From Candidatus Phocaeicola faecipullorum (lineage in GTDB: Bacteria; Bacteroidota; Bacteroidia; Bacteroidales; Bacteroidaceae), in the NCBI GenBank assembly GCA_018884025.1, contig JAHLFB010000245.1, positions 1-50,070 of the forward strand: DNA of 50,070 nucleotides, given 5' to 3'. Under the pieces are notes generated by a model. The model made no database searches. It was not told the DNA's origin and was given only the letters and a program-made list of their open reading frames with translations. The translations under genes and the position numbers were made by a program. Positions 26,219 through 35,759 of the stretch are shown here, in pieces. Each line of letters opens with the position of its first letter. Within the stretch, counting starts at the first letter, position 1.

Positions 26219-26620
26219 ATGAGAAAATTCATAATCACTACATTAATGCTTTTTATTGGCATAGTAATGGTAGTAGCAGCAGGTACTGCTGAAATAAAGT
26301 TTGAAAATACGACACATGATTTCGGAAGTTTCTCGGAAAACAGTCCGAAAGTTACATGTTCATTCAAGTTTACTAACGTAGGAGATGGTCCTTTAGTTAT
26401 ACACCAGGCCATCGCGACATGTGGATGCACTGTTCCTCAATATCCTAAAGAGCCAATCAAACCTGGAGAAAGCGGTGAAATTATAGTAACCTACAATGGT
26501 GCCGGCAAATTCCCAGGAAGATTTCAAAAAACAATAACATTACGCACAAACGGCAAATCTGAAATCACACGCCTTATAATAAAGGGCGACATGATGCCTG
26601 CAGAAGAAGATATAAAATAA
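26219..26620 (+). CDS. DUF1573 family exported protein
   Basis: A protein of 133 residues with a signal peptide (IITTLMLFIGIVMVVAAGTA) and one immunoglobulin-like DUF1573 domain: IKFENTTHDFGSFSENSPKV, CSFKFTNVGDGPLVI, ATCGCTVPQYPKEPIKPGES, and a final FQKTITLRTN. The C-G-C pair is conserved in the family. The domain resembles ASH/MSP-like beta-sandwiches; its function in Bacteroidetes envelopes is unknown. It has its own TAAATTTG -7 box (26186-26193) and a strong terminator, and so is likely transcribed alone. Confidence 0.9.
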   Translation: MRKFIITTLMLFIGIVMVVAAGTAEIKFENTTHDFGSFSENSPKVTCSFKFTNVGDGPLVIHQAIATCGCTVPQYPKEPIKPGESGEIIVTYNGAGKFPGRFQKTITLRTNGKSEITRLIIKGDMMPAEEDIK

Positions 26621-26630
26621 AGCATATATA

Positions 26631-26670
26631 AAAAAACGAAGAAGTTGTAAATTAACTTCTTCGTTTTTTT
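26631..26670. terminator. Bidirectional terminator between DUF1573 and thioredoxin-like genes
   Basis: AAAAAACGAAGAAGTT (26631-26646) pairs perfectly with AACTTCTTCGTTTTTT (26654-26669), flanked by A- and T-runs. Confidence 0.92.
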
Positions 26671-26687
26671 ATAGAAAACATTTGTTA

Positions 26688-27782
26688 TTATTTCAACAAT
26701 TCTCCAAGTTTTTCTGATATTTCATCGCCTCGCAAATCTCTGGCAATTATATTTCCCTCCTGGTCAACAAGCACTGTAGCTGGAATAGAGCGTACTCCAT
26801 ACAACTGAGCACCTTCACACTGCCAAGCCTTAAGGTCAGACATCTGCGGCCATGTAATGTTCAAGTCCTTTATAGCCTGTTTCCATTTGTCCGCATCCTT
26901 ATCCAATGAAACTCCTACAATTCCGAAACCTTTAGCCTTGAACTGCTTGTATGCGGCCACTACATTCGGCATTTCCTGACGGCAAGGTCCACACCAGCTA
27001 GCCCAGAAATCAATAAGTGTATATTTATTCTTACTTACAAAGTCTGAAAGTTTGACAGTATTTCCTTCAGGAGTATCCATTGAAAAATCAACGAATTTCT
27101 TTCCTACTACTGTATTCATTGCATTGTCTATATATTCTTTCAAACGAGCCATAGAAGAAGAGGCCATGAATTTCTGAGGAAGTTTCTCAAGCAAAGCGCT
27201 TGTCTGTTCCACTTCGAAAGAAAAGCCATTAGTCTGTAAAAGATAAGCTCCTACTACATTATCAATATTGGTTTCTGCCTGATTATATACAAAATCCATA
27301 CACTCAGACATAATCTTGTCATAAGCCTCAACTAATGAATCTCTCTGAACATCTGTAAGTGTTGTATCTGTGCTGTATATTCTCTGAATGTCTCCCAACT
27401 GCCTGTCAAATAAAGTATATTTCTCATTATATGCTGTAAACGCGTCATTTGCAGGCGTTCCAGTTGCCTTATTATTGGCAAAATCAACATTAATATTTCC
27501 TTCCTCAACAAATACCATTGACACCATACTATTAGCACCGCTTCCATATGTTATATATTTTGGCGCAAATACAGAATCCGGCATTCCCTTAAACTCAAAC
27601 TTACCGTTCTTGACTACGGCAGAATCCAATGTGAAAGACTCTCTTCCGTCATAATAACGCATGTAAACATAATCGCCATCCTTAGCATCGGCTATAGTAC
27701 CGTTAATGGTGTAGCCGTTCTTTTCCTGACAAGCTGCCAACGCCATTACTCCGGCAGCCGCAAATAATAAACCTTTTTTCAT
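26688..27782 (-). CDS. TlpA-like thioredoxin lipoprotein with DUF4369 domain
   Basis: A protein of 364 residues with a lipoprotein signal (GLLFAAAGVMALAACQEK). The N-terminal DUF4369 domain (YTINGTIADAKDGDYVYMRY) is followed by a helical linker and a C-terminal thioredoxin fold with the redox motif WASWCGPCRQEMP near residue 260 and a cis-Pro segment VRSIPATVLVDQEG. It should reduce or exchange disulfides of exported proteins in the periplasm, as TlpA/ResA proteins do; apocytochromes are one possible client. The thioredoxin half is complete. It lies 74 bp after the AbgT-like gene on the same strand, and whether it shares a transcript is not clear. Confidence 0.9.
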   Translation of the reverse strand: MKKGLLFAAAGVMALAACQEKNGYTINGTIADAKDGDYVYMRYYDGRESFTLDSAVVKNGKFEFKGMPDSVFAPKYITYGSGANSMVSMVFVEEGNINVDFANNKATGTPANDAFTAYNEKYTLFDRQLGDIQRIYSTDTTLTDVQRDSLVEAYDKIMSECMDFVYNQAETNIDNVVGAYLLQTNGFSFEVEQTSALLEKLPQKFMASSSMARLKEYIDNAMNTVVGKKFVDFSMDTPEGNTVKLSDFVSKNKYTLIDFWASWCGPCRQEMPNVVAAYKQFKAKGFGIVGVSLDKDADKWKQAIKDLNITWPQMSDLKAWQCEGAQLYGVRSIPATVLVDQEGNIIARDLRGDEISEKLGELLK

Positions 27783-27856
27783 CTTTGTTTTAAATCTAAA
27801 ATTTGTGTGTAAATTTATATCATAATAATATTTCCATCCCTAAACGAACCGTGTTT

Positions 27857-28567
27857 TTAATTATATTTAGGATAATCACGCTCTGCCCAAAGAGGCGCCA
27901 GACAGCATATCCAATACATCAAATCAATTGATGAGTCAGACATTCCGAAATATATCGGCAGTCCGCTATACTTAAAAGCGGCCATAAACTGTATGGCAAA
28001 AAACAGCGATACAATATACGACGGGAAACGCGAAAACATATACGACATTCCCCTAACTATATCCGTATCTGTACGGTAATGATCGGCAGTATATCCATAT
28101 ACCATAGAAGTAACCCCTATTCCTATTGACAATATACAAAAAGCACCATCATGCAGAGGCGAATCAACATACCTTCCTGTAACTCCACGAACAATGTTCC
28201 ATGGCCCCCAGGCCAATAAAGCATATACCATAAAATATGCAGCCGCAACCAGGAGCGAAGCTACAATGGATTTCTTCTCTTTACCTGACAATTTACGTTC
28301 ACGCTTGACTATCCGCCAAAACACTCCTCCAAGACCGGAATGAACAAAAAGACCTACTGACATAAAAAATATTATTACAATATATAACGCAGGCGACGAC
28401 ATCAGATTTTCCTCTGTATATCTAAGGAACCACCTTAGTGCCTCCGTACTTATTATATTTTTTACGCCAGTCCATGCATACACGTTTCCTATCCATGACA
28501 ATATGGCTACTAGCCACCACAAGAGGAAGAAAACTGTAGCAGGGTGTATAAAATTTTTATTCCTCAT
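27857..28567 (-). CDS. Half-length AbgT-like integral membrane protein
   Basis: The start is set at ATG 28567 (MRNKNFIHPATVFFLLWWLV), inside the end of the response-regulator gene (11-bp overlap). About 236 residues and six hydrophobic helices. HPATVFFLLWWLVAILSWIG and ALYIVIIFFMSVGLFVHSGL followed by GGVFWRIVKRE resemble the first half of AbgT-family transporters (p-aminobenzoyl-glutamate or antimetabolite efflux), which are normally about 500 residues with two repeats. The second half is absent here and no remnant follows. It may work as a homodimer or as a sensor partner of the adjacent kinase and regulator. The AbgT assignment rests on local motifs and is tentative. Confidence 0.55.
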   Translation of the reverse strand: MRNKNFIHPATVFFLLWWLVAILSWIGNVYAWTGVKNIISTEALRWFLRYTEENLMSSPALYIVIIFFMSVGLFVHSGLGGVFWRIVKRERKLSGKEKKSIVASLLVAAAYFMVYALLAWGPWNIVRGVTGRYVDSPLHDGAFCILSIGIGVTSMVYGYTADHYRTDTDIVRGMSYMFSRFPSYIVSLFFAIQFMAAFKYSGLPIYFGMSDSSIDLMYWICCLAPLWAERDYPKYN

Positions 28568-29279
28568 CAGGTTCCAGATTGTCAATATCAAGGATTCTAA
28601 GTTCAAAAGCACGTGTCACCAGCCTACAGGCATTAACCCCTACTCTTTCGTCGGAGCGGAATAATCTGTTTATAAGTTCGTTCTGTCTTTTTTCTATAGA
28701 CTTTACACCAAACGGCATAGCCTTAAGGTTAGTTATCATTTCTTTGGTATATCCCAATGCCAGATGACGTAACAGTCTTTCATCATATTCATCAATATCA
28801 TAGTTTATTATAGCCTCCTGACGTCTTTGTTCCACTGCAACACTCTGTTTGAAACGGGCTACAATTTTCTCAAGTATAGGATAATTAAATACCAACTTCT
28901 TTCCTTCCATCACAGCCTGCACATCTACTGCAGTAAGCAATTCACCTGTTTTAAGAATAATTCCATCGGCACCTGCATTAAGAGCATCAACCCACAGTTT
29001 TTCATTAAGAACTTCACCTGTAAATATAAGAACCTTTATTTCAGGTTTCTCTTTATGCAGACGCGAACATATCTCAACACCAATAGTGGTTGAGCCCCCC
29101 AAACCCAAATCGAGCAATACAAGGTCTGGAGTCTTTGTTTCCATCAAACTCCAAAACTCGGCCTCCGTCATAGCTGTTCCAATAACTTCAGCATTTGGTA
29201 TTTCGTGACGGAATATTTCTTCCGTTCCTTTCAGCTCCAATTTTACGTCTTCTACTATTATAACTTTAAACTTTTCCAT
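28557..29279 (-). CDS. Response regulator with LuxR-like C-terminal domain
   Basis: A protein of 240 residues. The receiver domain has the acidic pair (VIIVEDV), the phosphate-accepting Asp57 (DLVLLDLGL), Thr in LIFTGE and Lys in ILKTGE. After a linker the C-terminal region RLLRHLALGYTKEMITNLKA and FGVKSIEKRQNELINRLF resembles a LuxR/FixJ helix-turn-helix, including G-x-T and S-x-x-K-R positions, and probably binds DNA. It begins 12 bp after the giant kinase gene, its likely cognate sensor, and overlaps the AbgT-like gene by 11 bp, so the three form one operon. From memory, such regulators are catalogued as DUF5932-type in Bacteroidetes. Confidence 0.85.
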   Translation of the reverse strand: MEKFKVIIVEDVKLELKGTEEIFRHEIPNAEVIGTAMTEAEFWSLMETKTPDLVLLDLGLGGSTTIGVEICSRLHKEKPEIKVLIFTGEVLNEKLWVDALNAGADGIILKTGELLTAVDVQAVMEGKKLVFNYPILEKIVARFKQSVAVEQRRQEAIINYDIDEYDERLLRHLALGYTKEMITNLKAMPFGVKSIEKRQNELINRLFRSDERVGVNACRLVTRAFELRILDIDNLEPDEE

Positions 29280-29290
29280 ATTTGTATATA

Positions 29291-32200
29291 TTAATCTAAA
29301 TTCATTACCTTTCTCGTCAAATCATTTTTTGAAGGCAGAGTAAACCAGACACAGAAACCGATACCATCGTCAGCCACATTGGCATTTATCCTACAGCCCC
29401 TTCTGCCGCCGAACTCATCATGATCTCTTATTATCTGCTTGCAAACCAGATATTCTGCACCAGACAGTACATTACCGTCGTCCGACACCGTTACTTTGGC
29501 ATTATCAGGGTAGAATAACAGATTAAGTTCTTCTTGTGTGAAATTACGCCTCTTGTCTATAAAATCAAACCTTACAAAAGAATCATCCCTACGAACGGAA
29601 ATATTTATTTCGCCTTCACTCTCATATCTCAATGCTTCGTCTATAAGATTTTCAAACATAAAACGTAATAATACATCATCGCCTATCACTATATTATGTT
29701 CCTTTATATCTACATTAAGCATAGGATATACTTTCAAACGTTTTACTGATTTTCTATAATATTTCTCAGCATATGCCACAATATCGGAGACTTCTATAGC
29801 AGCACGCCGGAACGTTATTTCCTCAAGCATACGCATGGCACATGACGACAAAAGGGTAAATATTTCTTTATAATAATTCACCAACTCGTCCATGTCCTTG
29901 ATACTTTTCATTATAGTATCTTCATCCAATGAAGTATTGTTTTCACCATTACCATTCCTTATCTGTTCCACCATTTTCCTCAATCTTCCCGGATAGTATA
30001 TAGTCTCATGTTTAATGGTAGAAAGACAATTGTCAAGCACCAAATTCTGTACATGCAACATATTATCCTCATGTTCAGCCCTTGCAGCCTCATCCTTTGC
30101 CAATTCAATATCCTGAAAACGTTTTTCTACCTGTACTATCGTATGATATAAAGCGACACCTAGATATTCACTAACAAGCTCCAGCAAAATTCTGTCCTCC
30201 TCCCTAACCTGTTTGTCATCACATTCAAGTCCCATCACACCGATACATTTCACCCCATTAGGCGAATCAACCCTCAAAGGAAAAACGAGCCATCTTTCTC
30301 CCTCATCGTATATTACCTTCATGTTCATATACGACCTTTCAAGTTTACCTGCCAGTATTTCTTCATTACAATCTTTGTAACATGAAAAATCAAGTTTTTT
30401 ATCAAGCTCGTCAAAAACGCCTATTACCAGATTATCTATTGTTACAAGCTCATTAATGTCCCTAAAGATAGTATCGACAGCACCCGAACATATTTCAGAA
30501 GTGTTTTCCGAAGATTTTTCCAATGAACGAGCTGAAAACACAGTCTGATTTATCGTAAGGACTTGCTCCATGTTATACCTGTAATGGAGCATACGGCGAA
30601 GATAAATAACATAATAAGCAACTAGTCCCACAACAATCATGACAACAAAAAGAATTATAGCTACCATTTTGTTATTAGCCGACTTCTGCATATTGCTGCA
30701 ATATTGCTCCAATGATTTATCTTCACTTATCTGCTTGTATAATGTAGTATAAGCTTTGTTATTGTAATAATATTTTGAAAAATTTCTTACAGCCAGACTT
30801 GCTACCGCCACTTCGTTCCTAACATCAAGAATTATATAGTAATCAGTATCAAAATTCTCACCCAGCCATACCAATTCTGGAGCGTCTCCTTTACTGTCGG
30901 CATCCAGAAGCGGAGTTTTCTGTCCTGAATATTTCAGATAATGCATATTCAAATAATAAAACGCGCTGTCTGCCAAAACCAATGCCTGGTTATATTCAGC
31001 CCTGACATTGCTTTCGTAAACCATGTTGGCATACATGTTTGCAATTGAAAGCAAGCTGTCGTATCCAGACACAACATATCCCATTTCAGGAACAGACAAT
31101 GTATCAACGTCAGTTTGAACAGAATTTAAATTGTTTGCACGTACATGCACCGACAGTAAAAACAAGACCAATATGGTCAGAACCCTCTTTATTCCTTTAG
31201 GCAAGCGAAAATAGAATCGACTGCCTTTACCCAACTCACTGTCTATTCCGAACATGCAAACGTCAAAAATAGGACTTGTCTTCCTGTATTTGTCAATAAT
31301 CCCTTTACAGTTCATAATACCGAAACCATGTCCCTTCTGTTTCACCAACTCATCTGTATCAGAAGCTGTATCCATACCTATTTTACCGGAGTCATAAACC
31401 TTTTCGTTCAAAATACGCTCCACATCCTGACGTGAAAGACCTGGACCATTATCATCAACAGATACTTCGATATAATTGTCACTTTCACTAGCCGACAATC
31501 TTACCTTACCACCAGCCTGAGTATATTTTCTTGCATTGTCACTCAACGTATTTATCATGAACAAGGTCAAAGCCTTATCCGCTTTTACCATGAAATTACA
31601 TTCATCGACCTCAAGTTGCAGATTTTTCATTTCAAACGTATGCCTTCCTTTTGCTATTACGGCAAATAATTCATCCAGTCCGAAATTTTCGATGTTAAGG
31701 CTTATATCACCTCTTTTCATCTTTATCCATACCGAAAGAATTTCATTATAATCGTTTATTTTAGAAAGCAACTCATCTATATACTCCAGCTTGTCATCCC
31801 TAACACTTGCCTCTTTTGTAAAACCTGCACGTCTAAGTTTGACCACTTCATTTATTACCCTGTCTATATAAGGTACTATTCCATTTACTATAGCCACACA
31901 AGCCTTCTTGACCTCATTCTGTCTTTTATTCTCAGATATATGTTTCCTATGTATATACTCTTCCTGCTCAAGACGCATTCTGGTATCGGTAAGCGCCATC
32001 AGATTTAATCCATTCTCCAGAGTCCATGCCATATAAGGGGTTATAAGTTTCATCATAGACATTTCATCACGTCTTAATCCAGTATCTTTCTTCAACCATA
32101 AACGTCCTACTGATACATCTTTTCCAGGAGCTACCAAATCTAAAATCGGTACCTTTCCCTCTACAGCCCATTCCGGTCTTTCTTCCAGATTAGTCTCCAG

Positions 32201-33760
32201 TTCTATCCACAAATCGTCGGATACCGTAATACTAAGTACATCAAGTCGTACAGCCTTTTCCACCATTCTTACTACTTCATCAGCCTCAGAAGCGTCAACA
32301 GGGACAGCTGCGGTAATATTACGACACACAAGAAGAACCTTGTTTAGTTTTTCTATATAAAGATTATTGCGTACTCTCCAGAACCTATTAAGTAGAATCA
32401 ACATCACAGCAAGAATGAAGAACCCTAAGATAACCATCATAAGAAGAATATTAAGCAAATAGGATTCCCTATCCAATGCGGCATACCTGCTTTCAAGTTC
32501 CTTGTCCTGACGAGTATAATCAAGTATATCAAGATATATATTTCTATTGTAATCAGATTGTCTCTTCATCCCCATTGCCGAATACGTGCGGCTCAACTGT
32601 TCTCTCAGGCGTGCTATCCATTCAGGAACAGTCTTTATTCCATCTTTATTTATCCACTTCAATTCCAGAGAATATGGAATATCAGGATTATATGTTTTCA
32701 GTCTGTCTATAGTATCAGTACAGGCATAAAACTTCTCATGATGTTTGTTTACATACTGCAAAGCCATATCAAGAAGCGGCAAAGCCTTTTCCGGCATACC
32801 AATATAATTGTAATAAGTAGCCATTGTCCTATAGGCTCCAGATATCTGATACCAGTCACCATACTCCTGAAACAGTCTCAATGCCCGTCCGGCAAGATTT
32901 AAAGGCAAGCTGTCAACCGGACAATCATTCTCATTAACTATTTCCAACCACCCTTTACGCCTTTCATAAATAAGATTTCTGTTTGATCTGAAATTAAGCA
33001 GTTCAGCCATAGCCTGAAGAGCATTAGCTTCAAAATATACGTATCCGTTATCATGCGAGAGTCTCAAACAGTCCATAAGATAGCCAAGTTCACCTATCAC
33101 AACATCTTCCTGTGTTGGAGCGGAATACATTCCACCTGACCCCCTCATATACATATAGTAAAGCATTTGAGCTGTGTCTGCCTCTATTTTACCCACATCA
33201 ATGGCATCTATCTCCGCCAGAGACTCTTTTTCCTGCTGTAAGTAATAAAAATATATACCGGAAGTTATATGAAATTCTGACAACGCATAATTAAATCTTG
33301 CAGACAATACGGAATCTGTTTCAACCACCCTGTCCTGACTTATACGCTTTATGCGCCTCTGCGCACGGTTTCTGTAATCATAGAATTCCTTATTGGATGA
33401 AGTACGCTGACATATTTTCATTAGTCCTACATCTGCTATAAGGCACTCCACTTCATTGTCTGACACTTCTATAACCTTATCATACAAATCCTTGGATTTC
33501 TCAAAATCCATTTTCATATATTCACAAAAGCCCATATTGTTCAAGGCTTCAGCATTGTCCGGACAATATACAGATGCCAATGAACACGCCCGGCACGCAA
33601 AGTCCGCTGACTTTGACAGGTCTTTATAACGCCAATGATATGACAGACTGTTCAATGAGTCTATTTTATCACACATCATATCATCCACCGTTTGCCTATG
33701 ACAAGCAGATATTGACAAAATGAACAGAACAAATGAAAATATGCCAATGATTTTCTTCAT
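29291..33760 (-). CDS. Giant tandem histidine kinase lipoprotein (DUF5112/DUF5113-like), two sensor-kinase units in one chain
   Basis: The start is set at ATG 33760, giving a lipoprotein signal (IIGIFSFVLFILSISAC); 1489 residues. Unit 1 (1 to about 855): TPR-like helical sensor, one membrane helix (LLNILLMMVILGFFILAVML), GAF-like linker, DHp-like helices and a complete ATPase (NTLSDNARKY, DDNGPGLS, KGHGFGIMN). Unit 2 (about 856-1489) begins with an internal signal-like helix (GIKRVLTILVLFLLSVHVRA), then a sensor region, a membrane helix (VAIILFVVMIVVGLVAYYVI), a GAF-like domain, a DHp and a final ATPase. DHp 1 has Asn where the phosphorylated His should be (AIVNGIVPY, about residue 626); DHp 2 has the His (TIKHETIYYP, about 1251). 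ATPase 2 is degenerate (FIDKRRNF instead of D-x-G-x-G). The defects are complementary. It is co-directional with the response-regulator gene. Confidence 0.85.
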   Translation of the reverse strand: MKKIIGIFSFVLFILSISACHRQTVDDMMCDKIDSLNSLSYHWRYKDLSKSADFACRACSLASVYCPDNAEALNNMGFCEYMKMDFEKSKDLYDKVIEVSDNEVECLIADVGLMKICQRTSSNKEFYDYRNRAQRRIKRISQDRVVETDSVLSARFNYALSEFHITSGIYFYYLQQEKESLAEIDAIDVGKIEADTAQMLYYMYMRGSGGMYSAPTQEDVVIGELGYLMDCLRLSHDNGYVYFEANALQAMAELLNFRSNRNLIYERRKGWLEIVNENDCPVDSLPLNLAGRALRLFQEYGDWYQISGAYRTMATYYNYIGMPEKALPLLDMALQYVNKHHEKFYACTDTIDRLKTYNPDIPYSLELKWINKDGIKTVPEWIARLREQLSRTYSAMGMKRQSDYNRNIYLDILDYTRQDKELESRYAALDRESYLLNILLMMVILGFFILAVMLILLNRFWRVRNNLYIEKLNKVLLVCRNITAAVPVDASEADEVVRMVEKAVRLDVLSITVSDDLWIELETNLEERPEWAVEGKVPILDLVAPGKDVSVGRLWLKKDTGLRRDEMSMMKLITPYMAWTLENGLNLMALTDTRMRLEQEEYIHRKHISENKRQNEVKKACVAIVNGIVPYIDRVINEVVKLRRAGFTKEASVRDDKLEYIDELLSKINDYNEILSVWIKMKRGDISLNIENFGLDELFAVIAKGRHTFEMKNLQLEVDECNFMVKADKALTLFMINTLSDNARKYTQAGGKVRLSASESDNYIEVSVDDNGPGLSRQDVERILNEKVYDSGKIGMDTASDTDELVKQKGHGFGIMNCKGIIDKYRKTSPIFDVCMFGIDSELGKGSRFYFRLPKGIKRVLTILVLFLLSVHVRANNLNSVQTDVDTLSVPEMGYVVSGYDSLLSIANMYANMVYESNVRAEYNQALVLADSAFYYLNMHYLKYSGQKTPLLDADSKGDAPELVWLGENFDTDYYIILDVRNEVAVASLAVRNFSKYYYNNKAYTTLYKQISEDKSLEQYCSNMQKSANNKMVAIILFVVMIVVGLVAYYVIYLRRMLHYRYNMEQVLTINQTVFSARSLEKSSENTSEICSGAVDTIFRDINELVTIDNLVIGVFDELDKKLDFSCYKDCNEEILAGKLERSYMNMKVIYDEGERWLVFPLRVDSPNGVKCIGVMGLECDDKQVREEDRILLELVSEYLGVALYHTIVQVEKRFQDIELAKDEAARAEHEDNMLHVQNLVLDNCLSTIKHETIYYPGRLRKMVEQIRNGNGENNTSLDEDTIMKSIKDMDELVNYYKEIFTLLSSCAMRMLEEITFRRAAIEVSDIVAYAEKYYRKSVKRLKVYPMLNVDIKEHNIVIGDDVLLRFMFENLIDEALRYESEGEINISVRRDDSFVRFDFIDKRRNFTQEELNLLFYPDNAKVTVSDDGNVLSGAEYLVCKQIIRDHDEFGGRRGCRINANVADDGIGFCVWFTLPSKNDLTRKVMNLD

Positions 33761-33843
33761 TCCAAAATCTCCCAATAGCGAAAAACCAATATACAGACAT
33801 ACTCCATAAGAAGTACACATATACAAACTCTATTTCTATAAAC

Positions 33844-33887
33844 AAAAAGGTTGTATCACTCCATTGAAAAACCGAAGTAATACAACC
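33844..33887 (-). terminator. Terminator of the histone H1-like gene
   Basis: On the minus strand GGTTGTAT and ATACAACC (complements of 33880-33887 and 33849-33856) form a stem followed by TTTTTGTTT. Confidence 0.75.
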
Positions 33888-33912
33888 CTCTTAATAAAGC
33901 GTTGCCAAAACA

Positions 33913-34089
33913 TTATTTTTTAGATTCTTCCAAAGAAGCTTTTCTAAATTCTTTCAACACTTTTTCCAAGTCCAAAGATGCCTTACGTGCACGTGTGCCA
34001 GCAGCTTTGTTACCCTTTTCAGCCTGCAGTGTAGCATCAGCAACAAGAGCAGCGCTCAATTCCTGAATCTTTCCAATTAATTCGTTCAT
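33913..34089 (-). CDS. Histone H1-like small basic protein
   Basis: A peptide of 58 residues, beginning MNELIGKIQELSAALVADAT and ending FRKASLEESKK. It is helical and Lys/Arg/Ala-rich, with the AAGTRARKASLDLEKVLKEF segment (positions about 29-48) that resembles the Hc1/histone-H1-like small proteins annotated in Bacteroides. It is thought to coat DNA non-specifically, though this has not been shown for the Bacteroides members as far as I know. It has its own terminator downstream and stands between tilS and the kinase. The codon choice (GCT, AAA, CTG/TTG) looks like that of a well-expressed gene. No clear promoter consensus is seen in the AT-rich 34090-34296. Confidence 0.85.
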   Translation of the reverse strand: MNELIGKIQELSAALVADATLQAEKGNKAAGTRARKASLDLEKVLKEFRKASLEESKK

Positions 34090-34296
34090 AAATTATAATT
34101 TATTAAATATTTAAATACCAAAACCGTTTATAATAAACCGCTTAGTATCCTCAAAGTAAATATAAAAACTTGGAATTACATCATCAACCACCTGTAAATT
34201 TACATCATTTAACCAAAAAACCTATAATCTTATATCTTATTATCTATTGAAGCTATTGAATTTTTACAAATTAGATAAAAGCATATAATTATATTT

Positions 34297-35580
34297 TCAT
34301 TTTGAAACCGATACCTCCAATTCTACTACCCTTTTCGTTTTATTGTCAACCCTGAAACGATTATCAGTTCTTTCGTTTACAACCCAAACAATTTCATCAC
34401 CTGAAGTTACCACCATTACCTTTTCCTTTTCAAACAATGACAACTTTCTGTCGCGCAAATAATCTCTTACTTTCTTGAAACCTTTCATTCCAAAAGGCAC
34501 AAACCTGTCTCCTGATTTCCATCTTCTCAGTTCAAGTTTGCCACACAACTTGTCCGCATCCAGATAAGCCACATCATTGCGTTTCGGAACCTGAAAATCA
34601 GGCTCTATACTTAAGATTCTGGATTTCAACTCATATTTGCAATCGTCCTCATCCTTACGTTTAAGCATCAACAAATCTCTGTCTCTCAGCAATATCCAGT
34701 CTTTGGAATAGAACACCTTACCGGAAAACGTTTTAAGACTCTTCATTACATCCTTTATCTGAGACGAATTAAAACCTAAAGGAGACAACCATTCAAACAA
34801 TATTGCCTGAGGAGAAACCTCTCCTGAGAGTTTTTCTATAGAAACAGCATATGGAGTACATTTTACACGTTCAAGAGAAGATGAAACAGCATGTCTGTAT
34901 ATCGCGGCGACATCGGCAAGACGTGATGCGGTTTCCGAAACTGAATCACAAAACGACGGATTTATTTCCTTGAATAACGGGATTATGTCAAGCCTGATTT
35001 TATTTCTCGTATAGATATCCTCCAGATTAGTACTGTCTGTTACATAGTCCTGACCTATACTGTTCAAATACTCCAATATATCATCACGACCTATCTCCAG
35101 AAACGGACGGACTATATTCCCATTTTTAGGCATGATGCCTTTAAGACCGTTTATGCCTGTACCACGCGACAGGTTCAACAAAAAAGTCTCAACACTGTCA
35201 TCCTTATGATGAGCCACTGCAATAACAGCCGCATTGTGTTTCACCCTTATTTCCTCAAACCATGCATATCTTAACTCACGCGCGGCCATCTCAATGGAAA
35301 GACCTTTTTCCTGCGAATACTGTTCGGTTTGGAAATGAACCACCTCCAAAGGTACGGACATACAGGCGCACAGGTTTCTGACAAAAGCCTCATCACGGTC
35401 GGACTCTTCTGCACGTAAATGGAAGTTGCAATGTGCCGCCACACATGAATACCCCAAAGACAACAATACCCTTAGCAATGCAACAGAATCCGCACCACCA
35501 CTGAGAGCTACAACAAGTCTGTCCTGCCGGCCAAACAACTCCTTTTCGTATATATATCTTTCTACTATATTATGTAACAT
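34297..35580 (-). CDS. tilS: tRNA(Ile)-lysidine synthase
   Basis: A protein of 427 residues. The PP-loop ATP motif VVALSGGADSVALL (SGGADS at 27-32) is intact, with the family's second signature HHKDDSVETFLLNLSRGTGI and the RPFLEIGRDDILEY segment. The C-terminal TilS domain (LRRWKSGDRFVPFGMKGFKKV, RDYLRDRKLSLFEKE) completes the long form. It changes cytidine 34 of tRNA-Ile(CAU) to lysidine so that AUA is read, and is essential. A TACATTTG -7 box on the minus strand (complement of 35585-35592) ends only five bases before the ATG, so the transcript may be leaderless; no -33 is evident. Confidence 0.95.
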   Translation of the reverse strand: MLHNIVERYIYEKELFGRQDRLVVALSGGADSVALLRVLLSLGYSCVAAHCNFHLRAEESDRDEAFVRNLCACMSVPLEVVHFQTEQYSQEKGLSIEMAARELRYAWFEEIRVKHNAAVIAVAHHKDDSVETFLLNLSRGTGINGLKGIMPKNGNIVRPFLEIGRDDILEYLNSIGQDYVTDSTNLEDIYTRNKIRLDIIPLFKEINPSFCDSVSETASRLADVAAIYRHAVSSSLERVKCTPYAVSIEKLSGEVSPQAILFEWLSPLGFNSSQIKDVMKSLKTFSGKVFYSKDWILLRDRDLLMLKRKDEDDCKYELKSRILSIEPDFQVPKRNDVAYLDADKLCGKLELRRWKSGDRFVPFGMKGFKKVRDYLRDRKLSLFEKEKVMVVTSGDEIVWVVNERTDNRFRVDNKTKRVVELEVSVSK

Positions 35581-35710
35581 GGTGCAAATGTAATGTTTTT
35601 ACATACACGGAGTAGCGGCTTGACACGTATTTTTATTCTCTTTTTCTACAAAAAACTGTAACATCGGGACATGACATCACAAATTATTATTTAAAAACAA
35701 TCTAAATAGC

Positions 35711-35741
35711 TTGCATAAAAAATTACTATCATCTATCTTTG
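35711..35741 (+). promoter_or_regulatory. Promoter of feoAB
   Basis: TTG (35711-35713), 20 bp, TATCTTTG (35734-35741). A TTG codon at 35739 lies inside the -7 element, so it cannot be the start; ATG 35760 is. Confidence 0.75.
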
Positions 35742-35759
35742 CCGAAAATTAACGGAAGA

